64,000 bases of DNA from Stenotrophomonas_A sp035629025 (GCA_035629025.1 DASPIU010000061.1:71620-135619), one strand, 5' to 3'. Shown: positions 35,050 through 44,195, numbered from the stretch's first letter. Notes: generated by a model from the sequence alone, not told the origin. Made by a program: numbers and translations.

Positions 35050-36006
35050 ATGACGAACGAAGAACTGACCCAGCTGGCCAAGCTCTATTATCTGGATGGC
35101 CTGACTCAGGAAGACCTCGCGCGGCGTTTCGGCATTTCGCGCGCGACCATCGGCCGCCTCCTCAAGCGCGCCCAGGCCGAGGGCATCGTCGAAATCCGCG
35201 TGCGCCACGACCCGGAGGCCACCGCCTCGCTGCAGCAAGCCCTGCTGCAGGAGTTCGGCCTGCAACGGGTGTTGATCTCGCCCGACCACGACAACCCCGA
35301 CAGTCAGCGTGCGCTGCTCGCCGGCCTGGTCGCCGGCTACCTGGACCGCGTGCTGGCCGACAACGGCACCGTGGCCGTGGGCATGGGCCGCAACGTGGCG
35401 GCCGTATCGCGCCACGTGGTCTCCAGCGGCCCGCGCCGCTGCCACTTCGTCTGCGCGGTCGGCGGCGCGCATCGCGGTGGCGAGGAAATGAATGCCGACC
35501 ACGTCGCGCGGCGCCTGGCAGCGCACTTCGGTGGCGTGGCCGAAACCCTGTACGCGCCGGCCATGGTCGCCGACCCGCAATTGCGCGAGGCCCTGCTGGA
35601 AAACGAAACCGTGCGCCGCTGCCTGCAGCGCGCGCGCCGCGCCGATCTGGCCCTGGTCGGCATCGGCGACATCCTGCACGACAGCTACATGTGCCGGATG
35701 GGCTGGTTCAGTGCCGAGGAGCTGGCCTCGGCACGCGCCGAGGGCGCGATCGGCGACCTGATGGGTTATGACTTCATCGACCTGCACGGGCGTCCGGTGA
35801 GTCCGCAGTTCGGCGGCCGCGCCGTTGGCCTGGGCCTGGCCGACCTGCGCCGGATCGGCAACGTGGTGGCCGTGGCCAGCGAGCCGACCAAGGTCAGTGG
35901 CGTGCTGGGCGCGCTGCGCACCGGCGCCATCGACACCCTGGCGGTGACCCGGGCGATCGCGCAGTCGGTACTGGGGCTGGCCCGCGCCACCACCGCGGGC
36001 GGCTGA
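35050..36006 (+). CDS. SorC/DeoR-type sugar-binding transcriptional regulator (EryD-like)
   Basis: A 318-residue regulator. The N-terminal helix-turn-helix is LTQEDLARRFGISRATIGRLLKRA. A large C-terminal sugar-phosphate-binding domain of the SorC type follows (VGMGRNVAAVSRHV, CAVGGAHRGGEEMNADHVA, VAVASEPTKVSGVLGALRTG). SorC-family proteins, such as EryD of the erythritol operon, respond to a phosphorylated pathway intermediate. It is cotranscribed with the RpiB-type gene and divergent from the importer operon, so it is the expected local regulator binding the palindromes at 34425 and 34490. Confidence 0.92.
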   Translation: MTNEELTQLAKLYYLDGLTQEDLARRFGISRATIGRLLKRAQAEGIVEIRVRHDPEATASLQQALLQEFGLQRVLISPDHDNPDSQRALLAGLVAGYLDRVLADNGTVAVGMGRNVAAVSRHVVSSGPRRCHFVCAVGGAHRGGEEMNADHVARRLAAHFGGVAETLYAPAMVADPQLREALLENETVRRCLQRARRADLALVGIGDILHDSYMCRMGWFSAEELASARAEGAIGDLMGYDFIDLHGRPVSPQFGGRAVGLGLADLRRIGNVVAVASEPTKVSGVLGALRTGAIDTLAVTRAIAQSVLGLARATTAGG

Positions 36007-36184
36007 TCCCTGCGCCCGGCTCCGCAAAGCGCAAGCGTCGTCAAACCATTCTCCGGGCCCCCGGTCCTTGGTCCCGCCCCGTGAGACTTCCCGCGCCTGG
36101 ACCCAAAGACCCGCCGTGGCGCTCTTCCGCACCGCCGCAATTCCGCTACCATCCGGTTTCCACGCCATACGGCTCCCGACCGCC

Positions 36185-37456
36185 ATGCCCAATACGCCGC
36201 TGAAGCCGCTCGCCATCCGCGAGCGCCTGTCCGAAGTCCGCTACGAGATCCGGGGCGAACTGGCGCGGCGAGCCCGGGACCTGGAGGCGCAGGGCCACAA
36301 GCTGATCAAGCTCAACATCGGCAACCCCGGCGCCTTCGGCTTCCGCGCACCGGAACACCTGCAGCGCGCCATCGCCGACGACATGGGCCGCACCGACCCG
36401 TACACGCACCAGCAGGGCCTGCCGGTGGCGCGCGAGGCCATCGCCGAATGCTATGCACGGCGCCAGCATCCCGATGCGCACCCGGACCGCATCTTCGTCG
36501 GCAACGGCGTCAGCGAACTGATCGACCTGGCCCTGCGCGCCCTGCTCAATCCGGGCGACGAAGTGCTGGTGCCCTCGCCTGACTACCCGCTGTGGTCGGC
36601 CTCGACCATCCTCAACGATGGCCGCCCGGTGTACTACCGCTGCGCGCCGGAGAACGGCTTCCAGCCCGACCCGGTGGAGATCGAGGCACTGGTGTCCTCG
36701 CGCACGCGCGCCATCGTGCTGATCAACCCGAACAACCCGAGTGGCGCCAGCTATCCGCGCGAGTTGCTGGAGAAGATCGTCGCCATCGCCCGCCGCCACG
36801 ACCTGTTGCTGCTGGTGGACGAGATCTACGACCAGATCCTGTACGACGACGCCACTTTCCAGCCGCTGGCGCCGCTGGCCGGCGACCATCCCTGCGTGAC
36901 CTTCGGTGGCCTGTCCAAGGTGCACCGCGCCTGCGGCTGGCGCGTGGGTTGGGCGCTGCTGTCCGGTGCAGACGAGCGCGTGCATGACTTCCGCAACGCG
37001 CTGGACCTGCTCGGCGCGCTGCGCCTGTGCGCGAACGTGCCAGGGCAATACGCCATCGTCGCCGCGCTCAACGGCGAGGACACCATTTCCGCGCTCACCG
37101 CGCCCGGCGGCCGCCTGTACGAAACCCGCCGTGCGGTGGTCGAAGCCTGCGAGGCCAGCGAACACCTGTCGCTGGTGAAGCCGGCCGGTGCGCTGTACGC
37201 CTTCCCCGCCGTGGTCGGGCATGCCGCGCGCGGCTTCGACGACCATGAGTTCGCGCTTGAACTGATGAACGAGGAAGGCGTGCTGGTCGTGCCCGGCTCC
37301 AGCTTCAACGTGCCCTACCGCAACCATTTCCGCGTGACCCTGCTGCCCGAAGCGCCGGTGATGCGCGATGTCTTTGCGCGCATCGACCGGGCGCTGGCAC
37401 GCCGCGCCGAGCGCGCGCACAAGGTCGTGCCGCTGAAGCCGCGCAGCGCCGCATGA
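36185..37456 (+). CDS. PLP-dependent aminotransferase (AlaA-like)
   Basis: Class I/II fold-type I aminotransferase of 423 residues. The N-terminal IRGELARRARDLEAQGHKLIKLNIGNPG block is characteristic of AlaA/YfbQ glutamate-pyruvate transaminases. Also present are PNNPSGASYP, the PLP-contact aspartate region LVDEIYDQILYDD, and the Schiff-base lysine in FGGLSKVHRACGWRVGW. Start 36185 gives the normal N-terminus. Its stop overlaps the next gene by four bases. Likely forms alanine from pyruvate and glutamate, though it may accept other amino acids. Confidence 0.9.
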   Translation: MPNTPLKPLAIRERLSEVRYEIRGELARRARDLEAQGHKLIKLNIGNPGAFGFRAPEHLQRAIADDMGRTDPYTHQQGLPVAREAIAECYARRQHPDAHPDRIFVGNGVSELIDLALRALLNPGDEVLVPSPDYPLWSASTILNDGRPVYYRCAPENGFQPDPVEIEALVSSRTRAIVLINPNNPSGASYPRELLEKIVAIARRHDLLLLVDEIYDQILYDDATFQPLAPLAGDHPCVTFGGLSKVHRACGWRVGWALLSGADERVHDFRNALDLLGALRLCANVPGQYAIVAALNGEDTISALTAPGGRLYETRRAVVEACEASEHLSLVKPAGALYAFPAVVGHAARGFDDHEFALELMNEEGVLVVPGSSFNVPYRNHFRVTLLPEAPVMRDVFARIDRALARRAERAHKVVPLKPRSAA

Positions 37457-38070
37457 GCGCGGCGGCGCGCATCCTGGCGCTGGGCGATTCCTACACGATT
37501 GGCGAAGGCGTCGCCGAGTCCGAGCGCTGGCCGGTGCAGCTGGCCGCGCTGTTGCGTGGCGAAGGCCATGCGATTGACGCGCCGGAAATCATCGCCACCA
37601 CGGGCTGGACCACCGACGAGCTGCAGGCTGGCATCGCCGCGGCAGCGCCGATCGGGCCCTATGCGCTGGTCAGCCTGGCGATCGGCGTGAACAACCAGTA
37701 TCGCGGCCGCCCGCTCGACGAATACCGCGCGCAATTCGCGCAACTGCTGGCGCAGGCGATTGCCTTTGCCGGCGGGCAGCCCGCGCGCGTGGTGGTGCTG
37801 TCGATTCCCGATTGGGGGCTGACCCCGTTCGCGCGCCAGCAGAGCCGCGATGCCGCGGTGGTCGCCGCCGAGATCGACGCCTTCAACGCCGTGGCCGCCG
37901 AGCTCTGCGCGCAGGCCGGCGCGGCCTGCATCGACATCACTGACCATAGCCGCAGCCAGGCCCACGACCCGGCGATGCTGGCCGACGACGGCCTGCACCC
38001 CTCCGGCCTGATGTACGCGCACTGGGCACGGCAGGCATTGCCGCCGGCGCGACGCGCCCTGGCCGCCTGA
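37453..38070 (+). CDS. SGNH/GDSL-family hydrolase
   Basis: Esterase-like protein of 205 residues with the SGNH blocks: GDSYTIGEG (nucleophile Ser), Gly in block II, GVNNQYRG (block III, N-N) and DDGLHPSG (block V Asp and His). There is no signal peptide, so it is cytoplasmic. Its ATG overlaps the aminotransferase stop, and a methyltransferase gene follows 11 bp later, making a compact three-gene unit. Substrate unknown; lysophospholipase, thioesterase and acyl-CoA hydrolase are all possible. Confidence 0.85.
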   Translation: MSAAARILALGDSYTIGEGVAESERWPVQLAALLRGEGHAIDAPEIIATTGWTTDELQAGIAAAAPIGPYALVSLAIGVNNQYRGRPLDEYRAQFAQLLAQAIAFAGGQPARVVVLSIPDWGLTPFARQQSRDAAVVAAEIDAFNAVAAELCAQAGAACIDITDHSRSQAHDPAMLADDGLHPSGLMYAHWARQALPPARRALAA

Positions 38071-38081
38071 GCCTTCCGCGC

Positions 38082-38789
38082 ATGGACGCCGCGACCACTT
38101 CCACCCCCGCACAAGGCATGCCGCGCGAGCATGCGCGCGCCATCGCCCGCGCCTTCCTGCCGGCGCAGCGCTGGGGCAACCGCTACGACTACCACTATGT
38201 GCAGGCCAAGCTGCGCACTGACCCGCTGTATCCGGGCGTGCTCGCTGTACTGGCTGACTCGCCCTGGCCGATTCTCGACCTGGGCTGCGGCCTGGGCCTG
38301 CTCGCGCACGCGTTGCGCGCCGACGGGCAGTGGCAGCGCTATCAGGGCGTGGATATCGACGCCGGCAAGATCGAACGGGCCACGCAAGCGGCCGCACGCG
38401 CGGCCTTGCCCGAAGTCGCGTTCGCAACCGCCGACCTGGCCCGGACGCTGCCCGCGCACCAGGGCACGGTGACCCTGCTCGACGTATTGCAGTACCTGCC
38501 GGCCACCACGCAGTCGGCGCTGCTGGCCGAGAGCGCCGCGCGCCTGGCGGCCGACGCGCCGCTGGTGATCCGCACGCCGCTGGCCGGCGACCATCCGCGC
38601 GGCCGTTTCACCCGCCTGGCCGACCGCCTCGGCCACGTCAGCGGCTGGATGCACAGCGCGCCGCGCGTCTACCCCACGCGCGAAGGGCTGCTCGCGCAAC
38701 TGGCCGCGCTGGGTTTGCACGGGCATTGCACGCCGCTGTATGGCGCTACGCCCTTCAACAACTGGCTGGTGGTGGCGCGGCGCCGTTGA
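38082..38789 (+). CDS. class I SAM-dependent methyltransferase
   Basis: A 235-residue Rossmann methyltransferase. Motif I is ILDLGCGLGLLAHAL, the acidic motif II GVDIDAGKIERA, and LLDVLQYL corresponds to motif IV. The N-terminal region FLPAQRWGNRYDYHYVQAKL is a lineage-specific extension. It follows the SGNH hydrolase in the same direction and converges on the polysaccharide deacetylase (11-bp gap). Substrate cannot be deduced. Confidence 0.85.
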   Translation: MDAATTSTPAQGMPREHARAIARAFLPAQRWGNRYDYHYVQAKLRTDPLYPGVLAVLADSPWPILDLGCGLGLLAHALRADGQWQRYQGVDIDAGKIERATQAAARAALPEVAFATADLARTLPAHQGTVTLLDVLQYLPATTQSALLAESAARLAADAPLVIRTPLAGDHPRGRFTRLADRLGHVSGWMHSAPRVYPTREGLLAQLAALGLHGHCTPLYGATPFNNWLVVARRR

Positions 38790-38800
38790 GCGCCTGCCGG

Positions 38801-39601
38801 CTAGGTGTTCGGTTCCGGCAGCACGGCATGCAAGCCGCGCGCTTCCATCGCCTCCAGCACCCCGCGCAGGATGGCCGGGTTGTGCCCATGCGCGGCGCCT
38901 TCGTGCAGCAGCACGATTGCGCCGGGCTCCAGATCGCGGGCAATGCGCGCCACGGTCTGCTCCACCTCGCAATGCACGCCGTCGAAACCGCGCGCGCTCC
39001 AGGCCACGCGGCGCAGGCCATGCGCATGCAGCGGCGCGGCCACGAAGGGATTGGTCATGCCGACCACCGAGCGATACCAGCGCGGCGGCTGCCCGGCGAT
39101 GGCCGCCAGCGTCGCCTGCGCCTGGCCGATCTCGCGCGCCATCGCCTTCGGCCCCAGCGCCCAGAACCAGGCTTGCGGGTGGCTGTGGCTGTGGTTGCCC
39201 AGGTCATGGCCGCGGCGCAGGATCTCGCGCACCAGCTCGGGGTGCTGCGCGGCGCGTTCGCCGACCAGGAAGAAGGTGGCCTTGGCGTCGTGGCGGTCGA
39301 GCAGATCGAGCATCGCCTGGGTGTCGTGCGAGGGGCCGTCGTCGATCGTCAGCCACACCGCGGCGCCTTCGCCGGGGCGGCGGTGCAGCACCGGCGCGTA
39401 CAGGCGCGAGCGCGGCAGGAACACCTGGCCCATGAAATAGGCGTGGCTGAGCACCATGGCCGGCAGGCCGAACTGCCAGCCATGGCGCCACCACAGCAGC
39501 ACCACCAGCAATTGCGATGCCGCCAGCGCCCAGGCCCAGGCGTAGCCAGGGCGGCCAGCGCGTGGCGGGGCATCGCGATACAGTGTTTCCGGCGCAGTCA
39601 T
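38801..39601 (-). CDS. polysaccharide deacetylase family protein (membrane-anchored NodB domain)
   Basis: A 266-residue protein. The N-terminal part carries two hydrophobic segments (about 22-40 and 46-62), then a NodB domain with motif 1 LTIDDGPSHDTQ (catalytic and metal Asp pair), motif 2 HSHSHP, and late motif IVLLHEGAAHGHNP. Carbohydrate esterase family 4 enzymes deacetylate peptidoglycan or surface polysaccharide. Start 39601 gives MTAPETLYRD; a further upstream frame has no support. It diverges from the glutaredoxin gene 56 bp away. Confidence 0.88.
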   Translation of the reverse strand: MTAPETLYRDAPPRAGRPGYAWAWALAASQLLVVLLWWRHGWQFGLPAMVLSHAYFMGQVFLPRSRLYAPVLHRRPGEGAAVWLTIDDGPSHDTQAMLDLLDRHDAKATFFLVGERAAQHPELVREILRRGHDLGNHSHSHPQAWFWALGPKAMAREIGQAQATLAAIAGQPPRWYRSVVGMTNPFVAAPLHAHGLRRVAWSARGFDGVHCEVEQTVARIARDLEPGAIVLLHEGAAHGHNPAILRGVLEAMEARGLHAVLPEPNT

Positions 39602-39657
39602 GCCGCCATGATCGCACGCCGGTAGAATGATCGGCCCCAATGCCCCGGCCGTCACCG

Positions 39658-40584
39658 ATGTCCCTCGACCCCGCCCTGCGCTCGCGCATCGAATCGCTGC
39701 TCCAATCCAACCGCGTCGTCTTGTTCATGAAGGGCCAGCCCGGCATGCCGCAGTGCGGCTTCTCGGCCAAGGCCGTGGGCGTGCTCGACGGGCTGGGCGT
39801 GGATTACGCTCACGTCAACGTGCTGGCCGACCAGGAAATCCGCGAAGGCATCAAGGCCTATGGCGAGTGGCCGACGATCCCGCAGCTGTACATCGACGGC
39901 GAGCTGGTCGGCGGCAGCGACATCATCGAGCAGCTGGCCAACAGCGGCGAACTGAGCGGGCTGCTCGGCCTGCAGGCGCCGGACCGCACGCCGCCGAAGA
40001 TCACCATCACCCCGGCCGCGGTGGAAATGCTCAAGGGCGCGCTGGCCGATGCCCCGGGCGCCTCGCTGTCGCTGGCGATCAATGCGCAGTTCCAGCCGAA
40101 CTTCCAGCTGGTGCCGACCGACGCCAATGCGATCGCCGCCGAGTCCAATGGCCTGCGCGTGCAGTTCGACCTGGCCAGCGCGCGCCGTGCCGATGGCATC
40201 ACCATCGACTGGGTGGACGACATTCGCGGCCGTGGCCTGGCCATCGACAACCCCAACGCGCCCAAGCCGGTGCAGGAGCTGGCGGTACGCGAAGCCGCTG
40301 ATCGCGCCACCGCCGGCAGCGTGCTGCTGGTGGACGTGCGCCCGCCGGAAGAGCGGGCCATTGCCGCCGTGGGCGTGCCGTTCCGCAGCTTCGACGGCAA
40401 TGGCCGTGCCGAGCTCGAAGCCCTGCCGAAGGACACCGCGCTGGCCTTCCTCTGCCATCGCGGCGGGCGCAGCCTGCAGGCGGCCGAGCAGTTCCGTGCG
40501 GCGGGCTTTACCCAGGTCTACAACGTTACCGGCGGCATTGATGCGTGGTCGGACGAAGTGGATGGCGGCGTGCCGAAGTATTGA
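39658..40584 (+). CDS. grxD: monothiol glutaredoxin (Grx4) fused to an A-type-like domain and rhodanese
   Basis: A 308-residue three-part protein. The N-terminal Grx4 domain (1-105) has the CGFS active site in MPQCGFSAKA and WPTIPQLYIDGELVGG. The middle (about 112-205) resembles an IscA/A-type fold (ITITPAAVEMLKGAL) but lacks its cysteines. The C-terminal rhodanese (about 210-308) has LVDVRPPEERAIA and the cysteine loop LCHRGGRS. CGFS glutaredoxins bind and deliver Fe-S clusters; the rhodanese may add persulfide handling. This fusion is known in Xanthomonadaceae. A strong terminator follows. Confidence 0.93.
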   Translation: MSLDPALRSRIESLLQSNRVVLFMKGQPGMPQCGFSAKAVGVLDGLGVDYAHVNVLADQEIREGIKAYGEWPTIPQLYIDGELVGGSDIIEQLANSGELSGLLGLQAPDRTPPKITITPAAVEMLKGALADAPGASLSLAINAQFQPNFQLVPTDANAIAAESNGLRVQFDLASARRADGITIDWVDDIRGRGLAIDNPNAPKPVQELAVREAADRATAGSVLLVDVRPPEERAIAAVGVPFRSFDGNGRAELEALPKDTALAFLCHRGGRSLQAAEQFRAAGFTQVYNVTGGIDAWSDEVDGGVPKY

Positions 40585-40604
40585 GGCAGGCTGGTCGCTG
40601 AAAG

Positions 40605-40632
40605 AAACGCCGCTTTCGCGGCGTTTTTTTTT
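40605..40632 (+). terminator. intrinsic terminator after the glutaredoxin gene
   Basis: A 9-bp stem AAACGCCGC/GCGGCGTTT (40605-40613 with 40618-40626) closes a TTTC loop and runs into nine T residues, 20 bp after the stop codon. Confidence 0.9.
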
Positions 40633-40695
40633 GCGCAGCCCATCAATACCGGGAGGCCTGATGGTTGCGCTGATGGCTGCACTGATGCCTGCCCT

Positions 40696-40770
40696 GTAGG
40701 AGCGGCTTCAGCCGCGACCGTGATCTGGCAGATCACGACTCCGTTCGGTCGGGGCTGAAGCCCCTCCTAC
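40696..40770. repeat. GTAG-type REPIN
   Basis: Two inverted REP units: GTAGGAGCGGCTTCAGCCGC opens and GGGGCTGAAGCCCCTCCTAC closes it. The outer halves are identical to the copy at 4158. The middle differs but also contains a local palindrome, TGATCTGGCAGATCA. It lies between a terminator and the convergent DUF924 gene. Confidence 0.85.
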
Positions 40771-40838
40771 AAGGACCTCGGCTACCAAGGACCTCGGCGA
40801 CGCTGCGCCAGCCGCGTTTCGTCAGACCCGCCGCCAGC

Positions 40839-41396
40839 TCAACCCGCAAACCCACCCTCATCCAGGAAGCGCTGCTCCTCGGCCGTGGTCTCGCGCCCCA
40901 GCGCCGCGTTGCGATGCGGAAAGCGCCCGAACCGCGCGATGATGTCCTGATGCAACAACGCCCACTGGTCGGCCTCCGGCTCGGGCAGGCCGCGGTGCAG
41001 TTCGACCGAGCGCGCCTGCTCGGCAGGATCTTCGCTGTGCTCGAATGGCAGGTAGAAGAACATCCGCAGCGAAGGCGCCACGTCGTAGTCAAAACCGGCG
41101 GCCACCGCCTGCTTGGCGTAGCGCAGGGCCAGGCCGTCGGTGGCATAGGCGTGGGCGCTGCCGCGGAAGCAGTTGCGCGGGAACTGGTCGAGCAGGATCA
41201 GCAGCGCCAGGGCGCCGTCGGCGCTGCCCAGCCAGGACTCCAGCTCGCGGCGCGCCGCGGCATGGTGCAGGTCGAGGAAGTGCTGGCGGAAGTTGGCGTC
41301 GAATGACTCGTTGTGGCCGAACCAGCGCTCCGGCCCGGCGCTCTTCCAGAATTCGAGGACTTCGGCGATCTGCCGCGCGGTCTGCGTGCGGGCCAT
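40839..41396 (-). CDS. DUF924 family protein
   Basis: A 185-residue all-helical protein of unknown function. The family blocks are EVLEFWKSAGPERWFGHNESFDANFR, LALLILLDQFPRNCFRGSAHAYATD and MFFYLPFEHSEDPAEQARSV. The fold resembles TPR-like helical repeats. Start 41396 gives MARTQTARQIAEVLEFW. It is alone between the REPIN and the amidohydrolase operon; no functional hint from context. Confidence 0.88.
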   Translation of the reverse strand: MARTQTARQIAEVLEFWKSAGPERWFGHNESFDANFRQHFLDLHHAAARRELESWLGSADGALALLILLDQFPRNCFRGSAHAYATDGLALRYAKQAVAAGFDYDVAPSLRMFFYLPFEHSEDPAEQARSVELHRGLPEPEADQWALLHQDIIARFGRFPHRNAALGRETTAEEQRFLDEGGFAG

Positions 41397-41538
41397 ATCG
41401 GTTCTCCGTCGGTGGCGGACCGCCAGCATGCCACTGATGGCGGCAAGTACGCGCACATGACCCTGCCTTGCGGGACTTGGCAAACGCCGCAGCCCTGAAC
41501 TAGCGTGCGGGCTGCTTTCCTGCACCCGGGACACCCTG

Positions 41539-42936
41539 ATGCGCCATCTCCTGCTTGCCGGCTTCACCGGCATGTTGCTGTCGGGCACCGCGGCCGCGGC
41601 GCCGCGCTTTGTCGATGACCCGTATCCGAGCACATACCGCCCGATCGCGTCGGCGCCAGTGCTGATCGAACATGCCACGGTGCTGACCGGCACCGGCCAG
41701 CGCCTGGACGATGCCGCCGTGCTGCTCGCCGACGGCCGCGTGCAGGCGGTGGGCCGCGCGCTCTCTGCGCCCGCCAGTGCCGTGCGCGTGGATGCGCGCG
41801 GCAAGTGGGTGACCCCGGGCATCATCGACATCCACTCGCACCTGGGCGTATATCCCAGCCCGGGGGTGAAGGCCCACAGCGATGGCAACGAGATGACCGC
41901 GCCGGTGACGCCGAATGTGTGGGCCGAGCACTCGATCTGGCCGCAGGACCCAGGTTTTCTCACCGCGCTGGCCGGCGGCATCACCTCGCTGCAGGTACTC
42001 CCAGGGTCGGCCAACCTGATCGGCGGCCGTGGCGTGACCTTGAAGAATGTGCCTGCCACCACCTACCAGGCGATGAAGTTTCCCGGCGCGCCGTGGGGCC
42101 TGAAGATGGCCTGCGGCGAGAATCCCAAGCGCGTATACGGCGAGAAGGGCGGCCCTGGGACACGCATGGGCAACGTCGCCGGTTACCGCGCAGCCTTCAT
42201 CGACGCTGCCGAATACCTGCAAAAGAACGCGCCGAAGAAAACAGCGCCTAAGAAGCGCTGGTGGAGCCGGGGCGGCGACGAAGACAGCGGCGGCGACAGC
42301 GGCGGCAAGCGCGACCTGAAGCTCGACACGCTGGCTGGCGCGATCAATGGCGACATCCGCGTGCACATCCATTGCTACCGCGCCGACGAGATGGCGACAA
42401 TGCTGGACCTGTCCAAGGAGTTCGGCTTCCACGTCACCGCCTTCCACCACGCGGTGGAAGCCTACAAGATCGCCGACCGCCTGGCCGCGGAGAACGTCTG
42501 CGCAGGCATGTGGGCCGACTGGTGGGGCTTCAAGATGGAAGCCTTCGACGGCATCCAGGAAAACATCGCCCTGGTGGACCGCGCACCCAACAGTTGCGCC
42601 ATCGTGCATTCGGATTCGGAAGAAGGCATCCAGCGCCTCAACCAGGAAGCGGCCAAGGCAATGGCCAGCGCGCGCCGCGCCGGCATCGACATCGCGCCCG
42701 AGCACGCCATCGTCTGGCTGACCGCCAATGCGGCCAAGGCACTGGGCATCGACAAGCAGACCGGCACATTGGAGGCGGGCAAGATGGGGGACGTGGTGGT
42801 GTGGAACGGCAGCCCCTTCAGTTCCTACGCACTGGCCGAACAGGTGTACGTGGACGGCGCGGAAGTCTACGACCGCAACCAGCGGCGCTTGCAGCCGACC
42901 TCGGACTTCATGCTCGGCCAGGAGGTGGCGCCGTGA
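41539..42936 (+). CDS. exported amidohydrolase-family metalloenzyme
   Basis: A 465-residue amidohydrolase with a signal peptide cleaved after TAAAA. Metal ligands: HSH in GIIDIHSHLG, a later HIHCYRADE, and HTDxD-like HSDSEEG at the C-terminal metal site. The C-terminal block NAAKALGIDKQTGTLEAGKMGDVVVWNGSPF is the usual imidazolonepropionase/dihydroorotase-like end. A low-complexity insert rich in Lys, Gly and Asp (about 230-260) is unusual. Its stop overlaps the next amidohydrolase gene. The pair is a common exported arrangement in Xanthomonadaceae, with a dipeptidase or carboxylesterase-like role suspected. Confidence 0.85.
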   Translation: MRHLLLAGFTGMLLSGTAAAAPRFVDDPYPSTYRPIASAPVLIEHATVLTGTGQRLDDAAVLLADGRVQAVGRALSAPASAVRVDARGKWVTPGIIDIHSHLGVYPSPGVKAHSDGNEMTAPVTPNVWAEHSIWPQDPGFLTALAGGITSLQVLPGSANLIGGRGVTLKNVPATTYQAMKFPGAPWGLKMACGENPKRVYGEKGGPGTRMGNVAGYRAAFIDAAEYLQKNAPKKTAPKKRWWSRGGDEDSGGDSGGKRDLKLDTLAGAINGDIRVHIHCYRADEMATMLDLSKEFGFHVTAFHHAVEAYKIADRLAAENVCAGMWADWWGFKMEAFDGIQENIALVDRAPNSCAIVHSDSEEGIQRLNQEAAKAMASARRAGIDIAPEHAIVWLTANAAKALGIDKQTGTLEAGKMGDVVVWNGSPFSSYALAEQVYVDGAEVYDRNQRRLQPTSDFMLGQEVAP

Positions 42937-44195
42937 GCCGCCTGCGCCCTGCCTTGCTGGCCTTGTCGGCGCTGCTCGCGACCGCCCCCCTGTCCGCGCA
43001 AGACCTGCTCATTCGCGATGCCACCGTGCATACCGCCACCGCCCAGGGCACGTTGCAGCACGGCGACGTGCTGGTGCGTGGCGGGCTGATCCGCGCGGTC
43101 GGCACCGGCCTGCCCGCGCCGGCCGGGGTGGCGGTGGTCGAAGCCCGCGGCCGGCCGCTGACACCCGCCTTGTTTGGCGGCATCACCGAGATCGGTATCG
43201 AGGAGGTGTCCGGCGAGGAGGAAACCGTCGACAGCGGCGTGAAACTGAAGGACCAGCCGATGCGTCCGGAATTCGACGTGACCCTGGCCTACAACCCGGA
43301 TTCGGTGCTGGTGCCGGTGGCGCGCGTGGAAGGCATTGGCTTCACCGCGTTGGCCGCGACCACCAGCGGTGCCTTCATCGCCGGCCAGGGCGGCGTGGTG
43401 CGCCTGGACGGCAGCGCCGACCCGATCGGCCCGCGCGCGTTGTTCGTGCGCATCGGCGCGGCCGCATCGGAACTGACTGGCAATTCGCGTGCCGCGCAAT
43501 GGATGCTGCTGGATCAGCTGGTGGACGAAGCCCGCAACCGTGTGCCGCTGGATTCACCGCACGCCTTGCTGACGCCGGCCGGCCGCGCCGTGCTGGCCCG
43601 CTACCTGGCCGGCAATGGCCGCATCGTGGTGCAGGTCGAGCGCGCCACTGACATCCGCCAGCTGCTGCGCTGGGCACAACGTGTGAACGTGCGCATCGCC
43701 GTTGCCGGTGGCAGCGAAGCGTGGAAGGTCGCGCCGCTGCTGGCGCAGGCGCAGGTACCCGTGCTGGTGGATGCGCTGGCGGACTTGCCGGGCAACTTCG
43801 ACCAGGTCGGCGCGACGTTGGACAACGCCGCGCGCCTGCATGCCGCAGGTGTGCCGGTGAGCTTCGTGCAGTCCAGTGACCCCTCGCACAACGCGCGCAA
43901 GCTGCGACAGCTGGCCGGCAATGCGGTCGCACATGGCCTGCCTTGGGAAGCGGGCCTGGCGGGCATGACCCGCGTACCCGCGGAGATCTTCGGCGTATCC
44001 GCGCAGGTCGGCAGTATTGCAGTGGGCAAGCGCGCCGATCTGGTGCTGTGGGAAGGCGATCCGCTCGACGTGGCGCACTACGCCGAGCAGGTATGGCTGG
44101 ACGGACGCAACATGCCAATGCGTTCACGCCAGACCGAGTTGCGCGATCGCTATCTGCGCACGCCAACGGCGCTGCCGCGGGCGTATACGCGCTGA
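42933..44195 (+). CDS. second exported amidohydrolase-family protein, metal motif lost
   Basis: A 420-residue paralogue of the preceding gene with a signal peptide ending in PLSAQ. The GTG start at 42933 overlaps the previous stop (GTGA). The position where the HxH metal pair belongs reads TPALFGGITEIGIEEV, so the first metal site is absent, while the C-terminal end (IFGVSAQVGSIAVGKRADLVLWEGDPL) is conserved. It may be a non-catalytic partner that forms a heteromer with the upstream enzyme, which would explain the tight coupling. Confidence 0.82.
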   Translation: MSRLRPALLALSALLATAPLSAQDLLIRDATVHTATAQGTLQHGDVLVRGGLIRAVGTGLPAPAGVAVVEARGRPLTPALFGGITEIGIEEVSGEEETVDSGVKLKDQPMRPEFDVTLAYNPDSVLVPVARVEGIGFTALAATTSGAFIAGQGGVVRLDGSADPIGPRALFVRIGAAASELTGNSRAAQWMLLDQLVDEARNRVPLDSPHALLTPAGRAVLARYLAGNGRIVVQVERATDIRQLLRWAQRVNVRIAVAGGSEAWKVAPLLAQAQVPVLVDALADLPGNFDQVGATLDNAARLHAAGVPVSFVQSSDPSHNARKLRQLAGNAVAHGLPWEAGLAGMTRVPAEIFGVSAQVGSIAVGKRADLVLWEGDPLDVAHYAEQVWLDGRNMPMRSRQTELRDRYLRTPTALPRAYTR

